DNA of 64,000 nucleotides from Streptomyces sp. NBC_01198 (GTDB lineage Bacteria; Actinomycetota; Actinomycetes; Streptomycetales; Streptomycetaceae), in NCBI RefSeq assembly GCF_036010485.1, contig NZ_CP108568.1, positions 5,294,501-5,358,500 on the forward strand, given 5' to 3'. The notes beneath the pieces were generated by a model. It saw only the letters and a program-made list of their open reading frames with translations, did not search any database and was not told the origin of the DNA. The position numbers and the translations under genes were made by a program. Below, piece by piece: positions 6,973 to 15,977 of this stretch (position 1 is the stretch's first letter; every line of letters begins with the position of its first letter).

Positions 6973-9258
6973 GTGGCCGCGCAGACCGCAGTTCAGGACC
7001 GGCAGGGGGGCGGCGGGGTCAGAGAACGGGAGATCGCCGTCGAACAGCAGCACCTCGACCGGGTCTACCGGCGCCTTGAGGAGAAGATCCACGAGGCGGA
7101 GTTCCTGATGAGCGACGCCGCCAAGAGGGGCCAGGTGGGGACGCCCGGCGCGCTCGCCGAGCGGGACGCGCAGGTCTACCGGGCAGGGGTGCACCTGAAC
7201 CGGCTCAACAGCGAGTTCGAGGACTTCCTGTTCGGCAGGATCGACATGCTGCGCGGCAAGGACGGCAAGAAGGGCGCGGACGGCGCCTTCACCTCCGTCG
7301 ACCCGGCCGACGACGCGGTCCGCGACGACGCGACCGCCGACATCGCCGAGACCCTGCACATCGGCAGGATCGGCGTGCTGGACACCGACTACGCCCCGCT
7401 GGTCATCGACTGGCGGGCGCCGGCCGCCGCGCCCTTCTACCGCTCGACGCCGGTCGCCCCCGGCCGGGTCGTGCGGCGCCGGGTGATCAGGTCCAAGGGC
7501 CGCCGGGTGCTGGGCGTCGAGGACGACCTGCTGCGCCCGGAGCTGACCACCGGCCTGCCCGTGGTCGGCGACGGGGCCCTGATGGCCGCGCTCGGCCAGG
7601 CCAGGACGCACTCCATGCGGGACATCGTGTCCAGCATCCAGGCCGAGCAGGACCTGGTGATCAGGGCGCCCGCCGCGTCGGTCACCGAGGTGACCGGCGG
7701 CCCAGGCACCGGCAAGACCGCGGTGGCGCTGCACCGGGCGGCCTACCTGCTCTACCAGGACCGGCGCCGCTACTCCGGCGGCATCCTGTGCGTCAGCCCG
7801 ACACCGCTGCTGGTGGCGTACACCGAAGGCGTGCTGCCCTCGCTCGGCGAGGAGGGGCAGGTCGCGATCAGGGCGGTCGGCTCGCTGGTCGACGGGGTGA
7901 CCGCGGACCTCTACGACGAGCCGGCCACGGCCCGCGTCAAGGGGTCGCTGCGGATGCAGAAGGTGCTGCGCAACGCCGCCCGCGGCTGCCTCGACCTGGT
8001 CCAGGACGCCCCCACGACGCTGCGGGTGGTGGCCTTCGGCCGCCGCGTCGAGCTGTCGGCGGGCGAACTGGCCGACGTACGGCACAACGCCCTCAGCGGC
8101 ACCGCCCCGGTCAATCTGCTGCGCCCGCGCGCCCGGCGGCTGCTGCTCGACGTGCTGTGGCGCAAGAGCGGGCGGCGCTTCGACGACGCGGAACTGGCCG
8201 CGGAGGAGCGGCAGGGCTTCGACGAGGACATCTCCACCGAGCAGGACTTCATCGACTTCCTCGACGCCTGGTGGCCGGTCCTCGATCCGCGCGGGGTGCT
8301 TGCCGCGCTCGCCGACGAGAAGCGGCTTGCCCGCTGGGCACGCCGGGTGCTGTCGCCGCCCGAGGTGCGGCGGGTGTCCCGGTCGCTGCGAAGGGACGGC
8401 AGCAGCGCGCACGACGTGGCGCTGCTGGACGAGCTGGAGACGCTGCTCGGCCCCGCGCCCCGGCCCAAGCGGCGCGAGGCGGACCCGCTCGACCAGCTCA
8501 CCGGGCTGGACGAGGTCACCACCTACGCCGACCGGATGCCGACGGGCCGGCGCGGGCGCGGGGAGCGGCTGGACGAGGAGCGCACCGAATACGCGCACGT
8601 CATCGTGGACGAGGCGCAGGACCTCACGCCGATGCAGTGGCGGATGGTCGGCCGCCGCGGGCGTACGGCCACCTGGACGATCGTCGGCGACCCGGCGCAG
8701 AGCTCCTGGTCCGACGTGGAGGAGGCGGCCCGCGCGCGGGACGAGGCACTCGGCAGCCGGCCGCGGCGCCGCTTCACCCTCACCGTCAACTACCGCAACC
8801 CGGCGGAGATCGCCGAGGTCGCGGCGACGGTGCTGGCGCTGGCCATGCCGGGGATGGAGTCGCCGCGGGCGGTGCGCTCCACCGGCGTCGTCCCGCGCTA
8901 CGAGGTCGCCGGTGCCGACCTGGGCGCCGACGTCCGCGCCGCGGCGGGCCGGCTGCTCGCCGAGGTCGACGGGACCGTCGGGGTCGTGGTGGCCATGAAC
9001 CGGCGGGCGCAGGCCCGCGGCTGGCTCGAAGGGCTCGGCGAGCGGGTCGTCGCGCTCGGCAGCCTTGAGGCCAAGGGCCTCGAATACGACGCCACGGTGG
9101 TGGTTTCGCCGGCGGAGATCGCGGAGGAGTCCCCTGCGGGGTTGCGCGTTTTGTACGTGGCCCTCACGCGGGCCACACAGCGGCTCACCGTCCTCGCGGC
9201 CGACCGCGACGCCCCTGACGCCGCAGGCGTCCCTGACCTCCTCCGCCCAATGGCTTGA
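6973..9258 (+). CDS. HelD-like superfamily 1 helicase / RNA polymerase-recycling ATPase
   Basis: This 761-residue protein has an N-terminal coiled-coil arm (EREIAVEQQHLDRVYRRLEEKIHEAE), a Walker A motif GGPGTGKTAVALHRA (K248), a Walker B motif VIVDEAQDLTP and late UvrD-type motifs (YVALTRATQRLTVL). The N-terminal helical arm before a split UvrD core is the mark of HelD, which removes and recycles stalled or dormant RNA polymerase and in some actinobacteria protects against rifampicin. The start is GTG 6973. It is a single gene preceded by 150 bases of leader. UvrD-like repair helicase is the less likely alternative. Confidence 0.85.
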   Translation: MAAQTAVQDRQGGGGVREREIAVEQQHLDRVYRRLEEKIHEAEFLMSDAAKRGQVGTPGALAERDAQVYRAGVHLNRLNSEFEDFLFGRIDMLRGKDGKKGADGAFTSVDPADDAVRDDATADIAETLHIGRIGVLDTDYAPLVIDWRAPAAAPFYRSTPVAPGRVVRRRVIRSKGRRVLGVEDDLLRPELTTGLPVVGDGALMAALGQARTHSMRDIVSSIQAEQDLVIRAPAASVTEVTGGPGTGKTAVALHRAAYLLYQDRRRYSGGILCVSPTPLLVAYTEGVLPSLGEEGQVAIRAVGSLVDGVTADLYDEPATARVKGSLRMQKVLRNAARGCLDLVQDAPTTLRVVAFGRRVELSAGELADVRHNALSGTAPVNLLRPRARRLLLDVLWRKSGRRFDDAELAAEERQGFDEDISTEQDFIDFLDAWWPVLDPRGVLAALADEKRLARWARRVLSPPEVRRVSRSLRRDGSSAHDVALLDELETLLGPAPRPKRREADPLDQLTGLDEVTTYADRMPTGRRGRGERLDEERTEYAHVIVDEAQDLTPMQWRMVGRRGRTATWTIVGDPAQSSWSDVEEAARARDEALGSRPRRRFTLTVNYRNPAEIAEVAATVLALAMPGMESPRAVRSTGVVPRYEVAGADLGADVRAAAGRLLAEVDGTVGVVVAMNRRAQARGWLEGLGERVVALGSLEAKGLEYDATVVVSPAEIAEESPAGLRVLYVALTRATQRLTVLAADRDAPDAAGVPDLLRPMA

Positions 9259-9309
9259 GCAGCCGGCTTTTCCACCGGCCCTCGCCCGGCCCGCTGCCGG
9301 ATCCGGCCC

Positions 9310-9515
9310 CCAGGCGCCCCTGGGGTGAGTGCCACCTGCGGTGGGTTCTTGCCTGCGGGCGCGTCGTGGCTTGTCGCGCAGTTCCCCGCGCCCCCTGAAA
9401 AACGCTCACCCTCTGCGGAGAGGGCAAGCCCCAGGGGCGCGGGGAACTGCGCGCTCAGCGGAGACGGGGGGAAAGCCGCGAACGCCAGCGCAAGTGGCAG
9501 GCAGCTGGGGCGCGG
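9310..9515. repeat. Dispersed intergenic repeat, copy B, with a perfect 20-bp inverted repeat
   Basis: This lies in the 495-base gap 9259-9753, which holds no gene. Arms 9375-9394 and 9434-9453 are perfect reverse complements over 20 bases, with a 39-base spacer that contains the CTCACCCTCTGC...GAGGGCAAG block shared with copies A and C. The outer part again has the CAAGTGGCAGGCA-type end. Confidence 0.8.
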
Positions 9516-9693
9516 GAAGAGAGAAGAGGTGGCACCGACCCGCCATGCTCGCCTCGCGGCAAGTGGGCGCTCGAAGCGCCTAAGGTTGGGCCCGGGGGCT
9601 TGGATCGGGCCGGTGCCGTACTCAGGCTAACAAACGCTTGGCGGAAGCTCTTCCCGTGCCGGGCAAAACCGGGGTGTTGCGGCGTCTTCACAT

Positions 9694-9713
9694 CGTGGAA
9701 GTAGTCTTCCACG
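9694..9713. promoter_or_regulatory. 8-bp-arm palindrome upstream of the malic enzyme gene
   Basis: CGTGGAAG-TAGT-CTTCCACG is a perfect inverted repeat 40 bases before the malic enzyme ATG. Its position fits an operator or a 5' untranslated hairpin. The regulator is unknown. Confidence 0.5.
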
Positions 9714-9753
9714 GGTACGAACACCCTCAGGCAGGAACCGGAAGAAGGTCGTC

Positions 9754-11205
9754 ATGGCAACGGCGCCAAGCGTCTCCTACTCGATCACGGTACGGCTGGA
9801 AGTCCCCGCGGGCGGGACCGCCGTCAGTGCGCTGACCAGCGCCGTGGAGTCGTCCGGCGGCTCGGTCACGGGTCTGGACGTCACCGCGTCGGGGCACGAG
9901 CGGCTGCGGATCGACGTGACGGTCGCCGCGAGTTCCACCGAGCACGCCGGCGAGATCGTCGGCAAGCTGCGCGGCATCGAGGGTGTGGCGATCGGCAAGG
10001 TCTCCGACCGTACGTTCCTGATGCACCTCGGCGGCAAGATCGAGATGCAGTCCAAGCACCCGATCCGCAACCGTGACGACCTGTCCATGATCTACACCCC
10101 GGGGGTGGCGCGGGTCTGCATGGCCATCGCGGAGAACCCCGAGGACGCCCGCCGGCTGACGATCAAGCGCAACAGCGTCGCCGTGGTCACCGACGGCTCC
10201 GCGGTGCTGGGACTGGGCAACATCGGGCCGAAGGCCGCGCTGCCGGTGATGGAGGGCAAGGCGGCGCTGTTCAAGCGGTTCGCCGGGATCGACGCGTGGC
10301 CGCTGTGCCTGGACACCCAGGACACCGACGAGATCGTCACGATCGTCAAGGCGATCGCCCCGGGCTTCGCCGGGATCAACTTGGAGGACATCTCCGCGCC
10401 GCGCTGCTTCGAGATCGAGGCCAGGCTGCGCGAGGCGCTGGACATCCCGGTCTTCCACGACGACCAGCACGGCACCGCCATCGTGGTGCTCGCGGCGCTG
10501 ACCAACGCGCTGCGGGTGGTCGGCAAGCACATCGGCGACCTGCGGGTGGTCATGTCGGGGGCGGGCGCGGCCGGCACCGCGATCCTGAAGCTGCTGATCG
10601 CCGCGGGCGTCAAGCACGCGGTGGTCGCCGACATCCACGGCGTGGTGCACGCCGGCCGCGAGGACCTGGTCGGTGCGTCCGCGGGCTCGGCGCTGCGGTG
10701 GATCGCCGACAACACCAACCCCGAGGGTGTCACGGGCACGTTGAAGCAGGCGGTCGTCGGCGCCGACGTCTTCATCGGCGTGTCGGCGCCGGACGTGCTC
10801 GACGGCACGGACGTGGCGGCGATGGCGGACGGCGCCATCGTCTTCGCGCTGGCCAACCCGGACCCCGAGGTGGACCCGGGCGTGGCCCGGCAGACCGCGG
10901 CCGTGGTCGCCACCGGGCGCAGCGACTTCCCCAACCAGATCAACAACGTGCTGGTCTTCCCCGGCGTCTTCCGCGGCCTGCTGGACGCCCAGTCCCGTAC
11001 GGTCAACACCGAGATGATGCTGGCCGCGGCCCGCGCGCTGGCGGCCGTGGTGGCCGACGGCGAGCTCAACCCGAACTACATCATCCCCAGCGTCTTCAAC
11101 GACAAGGTGGCCGGCGCGGTCGCCGACGCGGTGCGCGACGCGGCCAGGGCGCAGGGTCCTGCGGTGTCCGCCGCGGTGGCCGCTCCGGCGAGCCAAGGGT
11201 TGTAG
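9754..11205 (+). CDS. NAD-dependent malic enzyme with N-terminal ACT-like domain
   Basis: The 483-residue enzyme oxidatively decarboxylates malate to pyruvate. An N-terminal segment (about residues 5-85: YSITVRLEVPAGGTAVSALTSAVESSG) looks like an ACT regulatory domain. The malic domain contains SMIYTPGVARVC, VTDGSAVLGLGNIGPKAALPVMEGKA and HDDQHGTAIVVLAA. The Rossmann GAGAAGTAILKLL lies near residue 270. It links the TCA cycle to pyruvate and supplies carbon for lipid or antibiotic precursors. The ACT domain suggests amino-acid or other small-molecule control. A palindrome lies just upstream. The cofactor preference (NAD) follows from resemblance to the known Streptomyces enzyme and is not proven by sequence. 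Confidence 0.88.
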   Translation: MATAPSVSYSITVRLEVPAGGTAVSALTSAVESSGGSVTGLDVTASGHERLRIDVTVAASSTEHAGEIVGKLRGIEGVAIGKVSDRTFLMHLGGKIEMQSKHPIRNRDDLSMIYTPGVARVCMAIAENPEDARRLTIKRNSVAVVTDGSAVLGLGNIGPKAALPVMEGKAALFKRFAGIDAWPLCLDTQDTDEIVTIVKAIAPGFAGINLEDISAPRCFEIEARLREALDIPVFHDDQHGTAIVVLAALTNALRVVGKHIGDLRVVMSGAGAAGTAILKLLIAAGVKHAVVADIHGVVHAGREDLVGASAGSALRWIADNTNPEGVTGTLKQAVVGADVFIGVSAPDVLDGTDVAAMADGAIVFALANPDPEVDPGVARQTAAVVATGRSDFPNQINNVLVFPGVFRGLLDAQSRTVNTEMMLAAARALAAVVADGELNPNYIIPSVFNDKVAGAVADAVRDAARAQGPAVSAAVAAPASQGL

Positions 11206-11419
11206 GGCGGGAAAGAGCCGGATTCGTATTCCGAGCGTCGAGCATGTGACGACAATCCGTCATCCCCGCCGTGCCGCAACGCTTTTTCCACGACTCGCGC
11301 GGGCAGGCGATTGGCTTTCCGCCCATATATGGGGGCAGGATGCACACCTGGGCAGTGAGGCACACAGCAACAGCTTCGAGCTCGCGCCCCCATGGCAGAA
11401 AGAACACGGGAGTACAGAT

Positions 11420-11701
11420 ATGAACCGCAGTGAGCTGGTGGCCGCCCTGGCCGACCGCGCAGAGGTGACCCGTAAGGACGCCGACGCCGTTCTGGCCGCG
11501 TTCGCTGAGACCGTCGGTGAGATCGTGGCCAAGGGCGACGAGAAGGTCACGATCCCCGGCTTCCTGACCTTCGAGCGCACTCACCGTGCCGCCCGCACCG
11601 CCCGCAACCCGCAGACGGGTGAGCCGATCAACATCCCGGCCGGATACAGCGTGAAGGTCTCCGCGGGTTCCAAGCTGAAGGAATCCGCCAAGGGCAAGTA
11701 A
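11420..11701 (+). CDS. hup: HU family DNA-binding protein (HupA type)
   Basis: This 93-residue nucleoid protein begins MNRSELVAALADRAEVTRKDADAV and carries the DNA-clasping arm motif (RTARNPQTGEPINIPAGYSVKVSAGSKLKE). It is the short HU form; the Lys/Ala-rich C-terminal tail of the second Streptomyces HU (HupS) is absent. The frame extends upstream to 11246 but lacks family sequence, so ATG 11420 is chosen. It bends and compacts DNA as a dimer. It converges with murA and is followed by a strong terminator. Confidence 0.95.
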   Translation: MNRSELVAALADRAEVTRKDADAVLAAFAETVGEIVAKGDEKVTIPGFLTFERTHRAARTARNPQTGEPINIPAGYSVKVSAGSKLKESAKGK

Positions 11702-11717
11702 GCCTCGGAGCGCGTCG

Positions 11718-11751
11718 AAGGGCGGCCCCCCGGTGCCGGGGGGCCGCCCTT
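11718..11751. terminator. Bidirectional terminator between hup and murA
   Basis: A perfect 16-bp GC-rich inverted repeat with a TG loop starts AA and ends TT, followed by CCGTTTG. It lies 17 bases after hup and 38 bases beyond the stop of the convergent murA, so it can serve both strands. Confidence 0.9.
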
Positions 11752-11788
11752 CCGTTTGCCGCGTGCGCCGGGCGCCGGGGGGCTTGCG

Positions 11789-13165
11789 TCAGGCGACCGC
11801 CGCCGCCGACGCGGCGGCGCTCCCCGCGTGCGCGGGCATGCCGGGCAGTTCGATGTGCGCGCCCAGGCCCTCCAGCTTGGCCAGGAAGTTCTCGTAGCCG
11901 CGGTTGATCAGGTCGATGCCGTGCACCCGCGAGGTGCCCTGCGCCGCCAGCGCGGCGATCAGGTACGAGAAGCCGCCGCGCAGGTCCGGGATGACCAGGT
12001 CGGCGCCTTCCAGTTTGGTCGGCCCGGAGACCACAGCGGAGTGCAGGAAGTTGCGCTGGCCGAACCGGCACGCGCTGCCGCCCAGGCACTCGCGGTAGAG
12101 CTGGATGTGCGCGCCCATCTGGCCGAGCGCGGAGGTGAAGCCGAGCCGGGACTCGTAGACCGTCTCGTGCACGATGGACAGCCCCGACGCCTGCGTGAGG
12201 GCCACCACAAGCGGCTGCTGCCAGTCGGTCTGGAAGCCGGGGTGGACGTCGGTCTCCAGCGCGATGGCGTTCAGCGGGCCGCCCGGGTGCCAGAACCTGA
12301 TGCCCTCGTCGTCGATCGCGAAGGCGCCGCCGACCCGCCGGAAGGTGTTCAGGAACGTCATCATCGAACGCTGCTGCGCGCCGTGCACGTAGATGTCGCC
12401 CTCGGTCGCCAGCGCCGCGCTCGCCCACGACGCCGCCTCAAGGCGGTCAGGAATGGCGCGGTGCGTGTAACCGCCCAGCGTGTCGACACCGGTGATCCGG
12501 ATCGTACGGTCGGTGTCCATGGAAATGATCGCGCCCATTTTCTGCAGGACGCAGATCAGATCCTCGATCTCCGGTTCGACCGCGGCGTTCGACAGCTCGG
12601 TGACGCCCTCGGCGAGCACCGCGGTCAGCAGCACCTGCTCGGTGGAGCCCACCGACGGGTACGGCAGCCGGATCTTGCAGCCGCGCAGCCGCTGCGGGGC
12701 CTCCAGATACTGCCCGTCGGCCCGCTTCTCGATCGTCGCGCCGAAGCGGCGCAGCACGTCGAAATGGAAGTCGATCGGCCGGCCGCCGATGTCGCAGCCG
12801 CCGAGCCCGGGGATGAACGCGTGGCCGAGCCGGTGCAGCAGCGGGCCGCAGAACAGGATCGGGATGCGCGACGAGCCCGCGTGCGCGTCGATGTCCGCGA
12901 CGTTGGCGCTCTCCACCCGGGTCGGATCGAGCACCAGCTCGCCCGGTTCCTCGCCGGCGTTGACCGTCACACCGTGCAGTTGGAGCAGCCCGCGCACCAC
13001 TCTGACGTCGCGGATGTCCGGCACGTTGCGCAGCCGGCTGGGTTCACTGCCGAGGAGGGCGGCGACCATGGCCTTGGGCACGAGATTCTTCGCGCCTCTG
13101 ACCCGGATCTCGCCTTCGAGGGGGGTTCCGCCATGGACAAGCAGTACATCGGCGATGTCGGTCAT
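11789..13165 (-). CDS. murA: UDP-N-acetylglucosamine 1-carboxyvinyltransferase MurA
   Basis: The 458-residue enzyme transfers enolpyruvate from PEP to UDP-GlcNAc, the first committed step of peptidoglycan synthesis in the cytoplasm. The catalytic cysteine is C124 in the loop GLGGCDIGGRPIDFHFD, so fosfomycin sensitivity is expected at this residue. The N-terminal RGAKNLVPKAMVAALL and the repeated EPSP-synthase-like modules are intact. The start at 13165 (MTDIADVLLVHGG) fits the family; the frame upstream has no homology-like sequence. It is divergent from yqgE. Streptomycetes often encode a second MurA, so essentiality is not certain. Confidence 0.95.
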   Translation of the reverse strand: MTDIADVLLVHGGTPLEGEIRVRGAKNLVPKAMVAALLGSEPSRLRNVPDIRDVRVVRGLLQLHGVTVNAGEEPGELVLDPTRVESANVADIDAHAGSSRIPILFCGPLLHRLGHAFIPGLGGCDIGGRPIDFHFDVLRRFGATIEKRADGQYLEAPQRLRGCKIRLPYPSVGSTEQVLLTAVLAEGVTELSNAAVEPEIEDLICVLQKMGAIISMDTDRTIRITGVDTLGGYTHRAIPDRLEAASWASAALATEGDIYVHGAQQRSMMTFLNTFRRVGGAFAIDDEGIRFWHPGGPLNAIALETDVHPGFQTDWQQPLVVALTQASGLSIVHETVYESRLGFTSALGQMGAHIQLYRECLGGSACRFGQRNFLHSAVVSGPTKLEGADLVIPDLRGGFSYLIAALAAQGTSRVHGIDLINRGYENFLAKLEGLGAHIELPGMPAHAGSAAASAAAVA

Positions 13166-13327
13166 GGATCTCGCGATCGTCGGAACGGGTGGAGCCGGAG
13201 AACAGAGGAAATGGTAATGCGCCCCGCGACCCCCGCTGCTGGGCCGTACCACCGCGTATGCCCCGGCGCGCCGCGGGTACGCCGTACGACCCTCCGCCGC
13301 GGCCCGGCATGCGGGATCATGTGGAGC

Positions 13328-13903
13328 ATGACCGAGGTGTCCTCGCTCACCGGACGGCTGCTCGTGGCCACGCCGAAACTGGCCGACCCCAATTTCGACC
13401 GGGCGGTCGTGCTCGTCCTCGAGCACGACGCGAAGGGGTCGATCGGGGTCGTCCTGAACCGCCCCACGCCGGTCGGCGTCGGTGACGTGCTGCAGCCCTG
13501 GGCCGCCCTCGCCGTGCTGCCGCAGGTGGTCTTCCAGGGCGGCCCGGTCTCGCTGGACTCCGCTCTGGGCCTTGCGGTGGTGCCCGGCGAGTCGCGCGGC
13601 GAGCCCGTCGAGGTGCTGGGCTGGCGCCGGGTGCACGGGGCGATCGGCCTGGTCGACCTGGACGCCCCGCCCGAACTGCTCGCCGCCGAGCTGGGCAGCC
13701 TGCGGATCTTCGCCGGATACTCCGGCTGGGGGGCCGGCCAGCTGGAGCGCGAGCTGACCGGCGGCGCCTGGTACGTGGTCGACTCCGAGCCGGGTGACGT
13801 GTCCGCCCCCGACCCGGAACGGCTGTGGCGGGCGGTGCTGCGCAGGCAGCGCAACAAGCTGGCGATGGTGGCCACGTATCCGGACGATCCGTCTCTCAAC
13901 TAG
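13328..13903 (+). CDS. YqgE/AlgH family protein (UPF0301)
   Basis: This 191-residue protein has the family landmarks LTGRLLVATPKLADPNFDRAVVLVLEHD near the start, GSIGVVLNRPT, FQGGPV and RIFAGYSGWGAGQLE. No enzymatic role is established for the family. A start three codons upstream (13319) is possible. It is divergent from murA and directly followed by the DUF3039 gene. Confidence 0.9.
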   Translation: MTEVSSLTGRLLVATPKLADPNFDRAVVLVLEHDAKGSIGVVLNRPTPVGVGDVLQPWAALAVLPQVVFQGGPVSLDSALGLAVVPGESRGEPVEVLGWRRVHGAIGLVDLDAPPELLAAELGSLRIFAGYSGWGAGQLERELTGGAWYVVDSEPGDVSAPDPERLWRAVLRRQRNKLAMVATYPDDPSLN

Positions 13904-13914
13904 TCTTGACTTCC

Positions 13915-14214
13915 ATGAGCACTCTTGAGCCCGAGCGCGGGGCGGGCACCGGCACTCTGGTCGAGCCGACTCCGCAGCTCTCCCACGGTGACGGCGACCA
14001 CGAGCGCTACGCGCACTATGTCCAGAAGGACAAGATCATGGCGAGCGCGCTGGAAGGCACGCCCGTCGTCGCGCTGTGCGGCAAGGTCTGGGTCCCCGGC
14101 CGCGATCCGAAGAAGTATCCGGTCTGCCCGATGTGCAAGGAGATCTACGAGGGCATGCCGCTCGGCGGCGGCGACAAGGACAAGTCGGGCAAGGGCAGCG
14201 GCGGCAACGCCTGA
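13915..14214 (+). CDS. DUF3039 domain protein with zinc-ribbon-like cysteines
   Basis: The 99-residue actinobacterial protein has a conserved core HYVQKDKIMASALEGTPVVALCGKVWVP followed by C-P-M-C (VCPMCKEIYEGM). The single Cys plus CxxC could bind a metal. The C-terminus is a Lys/Gly-rich tail. It starts 11 bases after the yqgE stop, so the two are probably co-transcribed. Its function is unknown. Confidence 0.88.
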   Translation: MSTLEPERGAGTGTLVEPTPQLSHGDGDHERYAHYVQKDKIMASALEGTPVVALCGKVWVPGRDPKKYPVCPMCKEIYEGMPLGGGDKDKSGKGSGGNA

Positions 14215-14241
14215 CGCCCTTCCGGCGGACAGGGGAGGCCC

Positions 14242-15507
14242 GTGGAAGGCGACGAGGGTGACGGAGGCGTGTTCGGTACGCCGGACGCGCCCGACGACGA
14301 CTCCACCAGCGGCGAGCGCGTGCACGCCCTGGTCGGACAGGGCCGCTTCGCGGAGGCGCACGCCGTGGTCGGCGACGCCTTCGTGGAGCGCAACGGCAGC
14401 GCGGGATATCTGCTGCGGGCCTGGGTCCTCGCGCAGGAGAAGCGCGGGCCCGAGGCCCGCGAGGCCGTCGACTGGGCGCTGGCACTCGCCGGGCCCGCCG
14501 AGGCGGCCGACGTCTTCGTGCTCGCCGGTGTGGTCCTTCTCTCACTCGACGAGACCCACGACGCGCTGATCGTCGCGCTGCGCGCCACCGGGTCAGACCC
14601 GGACGGCTGGGAGCCGGCCGTTCTGCTCTCCGACGTCTACCGGCGGCTCGGCCGCGTCCCCGACGCCGTCGCCGCCGCCCGCCGGGCCGTCGAGATGGCC
14701 CCGCGGGAAGCCGAGGCGCAGGTCGCGCTGGCCCGCTCGCTCAGCGCAGGCCGCAGCATCCTCGGCCGCATACCCCGCCGGCTGCGGGCCGAGCACCGTA
14801 CGGCGGTGGAGCGCTCGCTGCTGCTCGGCGCGGATCCCGGCCAGCTGCAGGCCCCGCGGGCCGGCGTCCTGACCGGCGGGCTCGCCGTCGCCCTGCTCTG
14901 GGGCATCCAGCTCTACCGGATCGAGACCGGTGACAACTGGCAGTTCGTGGCCGCCGGCGTCGTCCTGCTCGTCACCGCGGCGCTGCTCGCGGTCGTCGTA
15001 CGCGTCCACAGCCGGCGTACGGGCACGGGGGCGCGGGCGCGGCTGCGGGGGATCCGGGCGACCGTCCGCACGGAGCTCGCCGTGGACGACCGGCTCTGGC
15101 AGATCCGGGCCGCCCACGTCGGCGCCGCCATCCCCGTGGCGCCGCTGATCACCACCGGCCTGATCGCCGACCGGGCCTGGCGGCGCGAGCTGTGGCCGCT
15201 GTGGGCCGCGGTGCCGGTGACCGCGGCCGGTATCGCCGGCGTCGCCCTCGCCGTGGCCGGCGTGCGCTGGTGGTACGGCCCGGAGTTCGCCCGGCGGGCG
15301 TTCCTCTTCTCCTGGTTCGGCCGGCTCCAGATCGTCCTGCCGGCCCTGCTGCTGGGCGCCACGCTCGCCGCCGCGGTGGCCGGCTCCGCCACGACGTCCA
15401 CCTGGCGGGACCTGGCCCTGGCCCACGCCGGCTGGCTCCTGCTCTCCTGGATGGCCGCCGCGACCGTCGCCACCCACGCCCGCACGATGCGCTCCCGGTC
15501 CCTCTGA
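14242..15507 (+). CDS. TPR-like repeat protein with C-terminal membrane domain
   Basis: This is a 421-residue protein. Residues of about 25-175 form helix pairs with TPR-like spacing (LVGQGRFAEAHAVVGDAFVE, YRRLGRVPDAVAAARRAVEMAPREAEAQVALARSL). The C-terminal half has five or six hydrophobic segments, so a cytosolic protein-interaction module is tethered to the membrane. It starts at GTG 14242, 27 bases after the DUF3039 gene. I do not recognise a named family; the role is inferred from architecture only. Confidence 0.75.
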   Translation: MEGDEGDGGVFGTPDAPDDDSTSGERVHALVGQGRFAEAHAVVGDAFVERNGSAGYLLRAWVLAQEKRGPEAREAVDWALALAGPAEAADVFVLAGVVLLSLDETHDALIVALRATGSDPDGWEPAVLLSDVYRRLGRVPDAVAAARRAVEMAPREAEAQVALARSLSAGRSILGRIPRRLRAEHRTAVERSLLLGADPGQLQAPRAGVLTGGLAVALLWGIQLYRIETGDNWQFVAAGVVLLVTAALLAVVVRVHSRRTGTGARARLRGIRATVRTELAVDDRLWQIRAAHVGAAIPVAPLITTGLIADRAWRRELWPLWAAVPVTAAGIAGVALAVAGVRWWYGPEFARRAFLFSWFGRLQIVLPALLLGATLAAAVAGSATTSTWRDLALAHAGWLLLSWMAAATVATHARTMRSRSL

Positions 15508-15564
15508 CCGTCCCCGCCAACCTCGCGCCCCCGGGCGCCCCCGCCCGTGCCTGCGGCCCGGCAC

Positions 15565-15925
15565 CCCTGGTCCTGCCACTTGCGGTGGCGTCTCGCCCGC
15601 GCCCCGGTGGGGGCCGGTCGCTCCGTTCTCCCCCAGCGCTTCGCCTGGGGGTACCCCCGCGCGCCCCGAAAAACGGTCACCCTCTGCGCAGAGGGCAACC
15701 CCTCAGGGGTGCGGGGAACTGCGCGCTCAGCCACGATGGCGGGGAAGTCGAACCGCCACCGCAAGCGGCAACCCCTCAGGGGCGCGAGGAACTGCGCGAC
15801 CAGCCACGACGGCGGGGAAGTCGGACCGCCACAGGAAGTGGCACCCCCTCGGGGGCGCGGGGAACTGCGCGACCGGCCGGGGCGGGGGGAAAGCGAGGCG
15901 CCGCCGCACGTGGCAAGGGCCCCCG
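15565..15925. repeat. Dispersed intergenic repeat, copy C, with an internal tandem array
   Basis: The 470-base gap 15508-15977 has no gene. After the common TTCTCCCCCAGCG / GGTCACCCTCTGCGCAGAGG block, a unit of about 75 bases (GCGGGGAACTGCGCGACCAG... then GGCGGGGAAGTCG and a GCAAGTGGCA-like end) repeats about three times with small changes. This is the longest copy of the family in the window. Confidence 0.8.
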
Positions 15926-15977
15926 GGCGGGGGCGCGGTGGTGAACCCCCCCGCGGGTAGCGGGTGGGTGGGGAGGG

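Noticed and set aside
9727..11196. Minus-strand open frame opposite the malic enzyme gene
   Set aside because: It is an antisense shadow without recognizable motif; the malic enzyme on the + strand is unmistakable.
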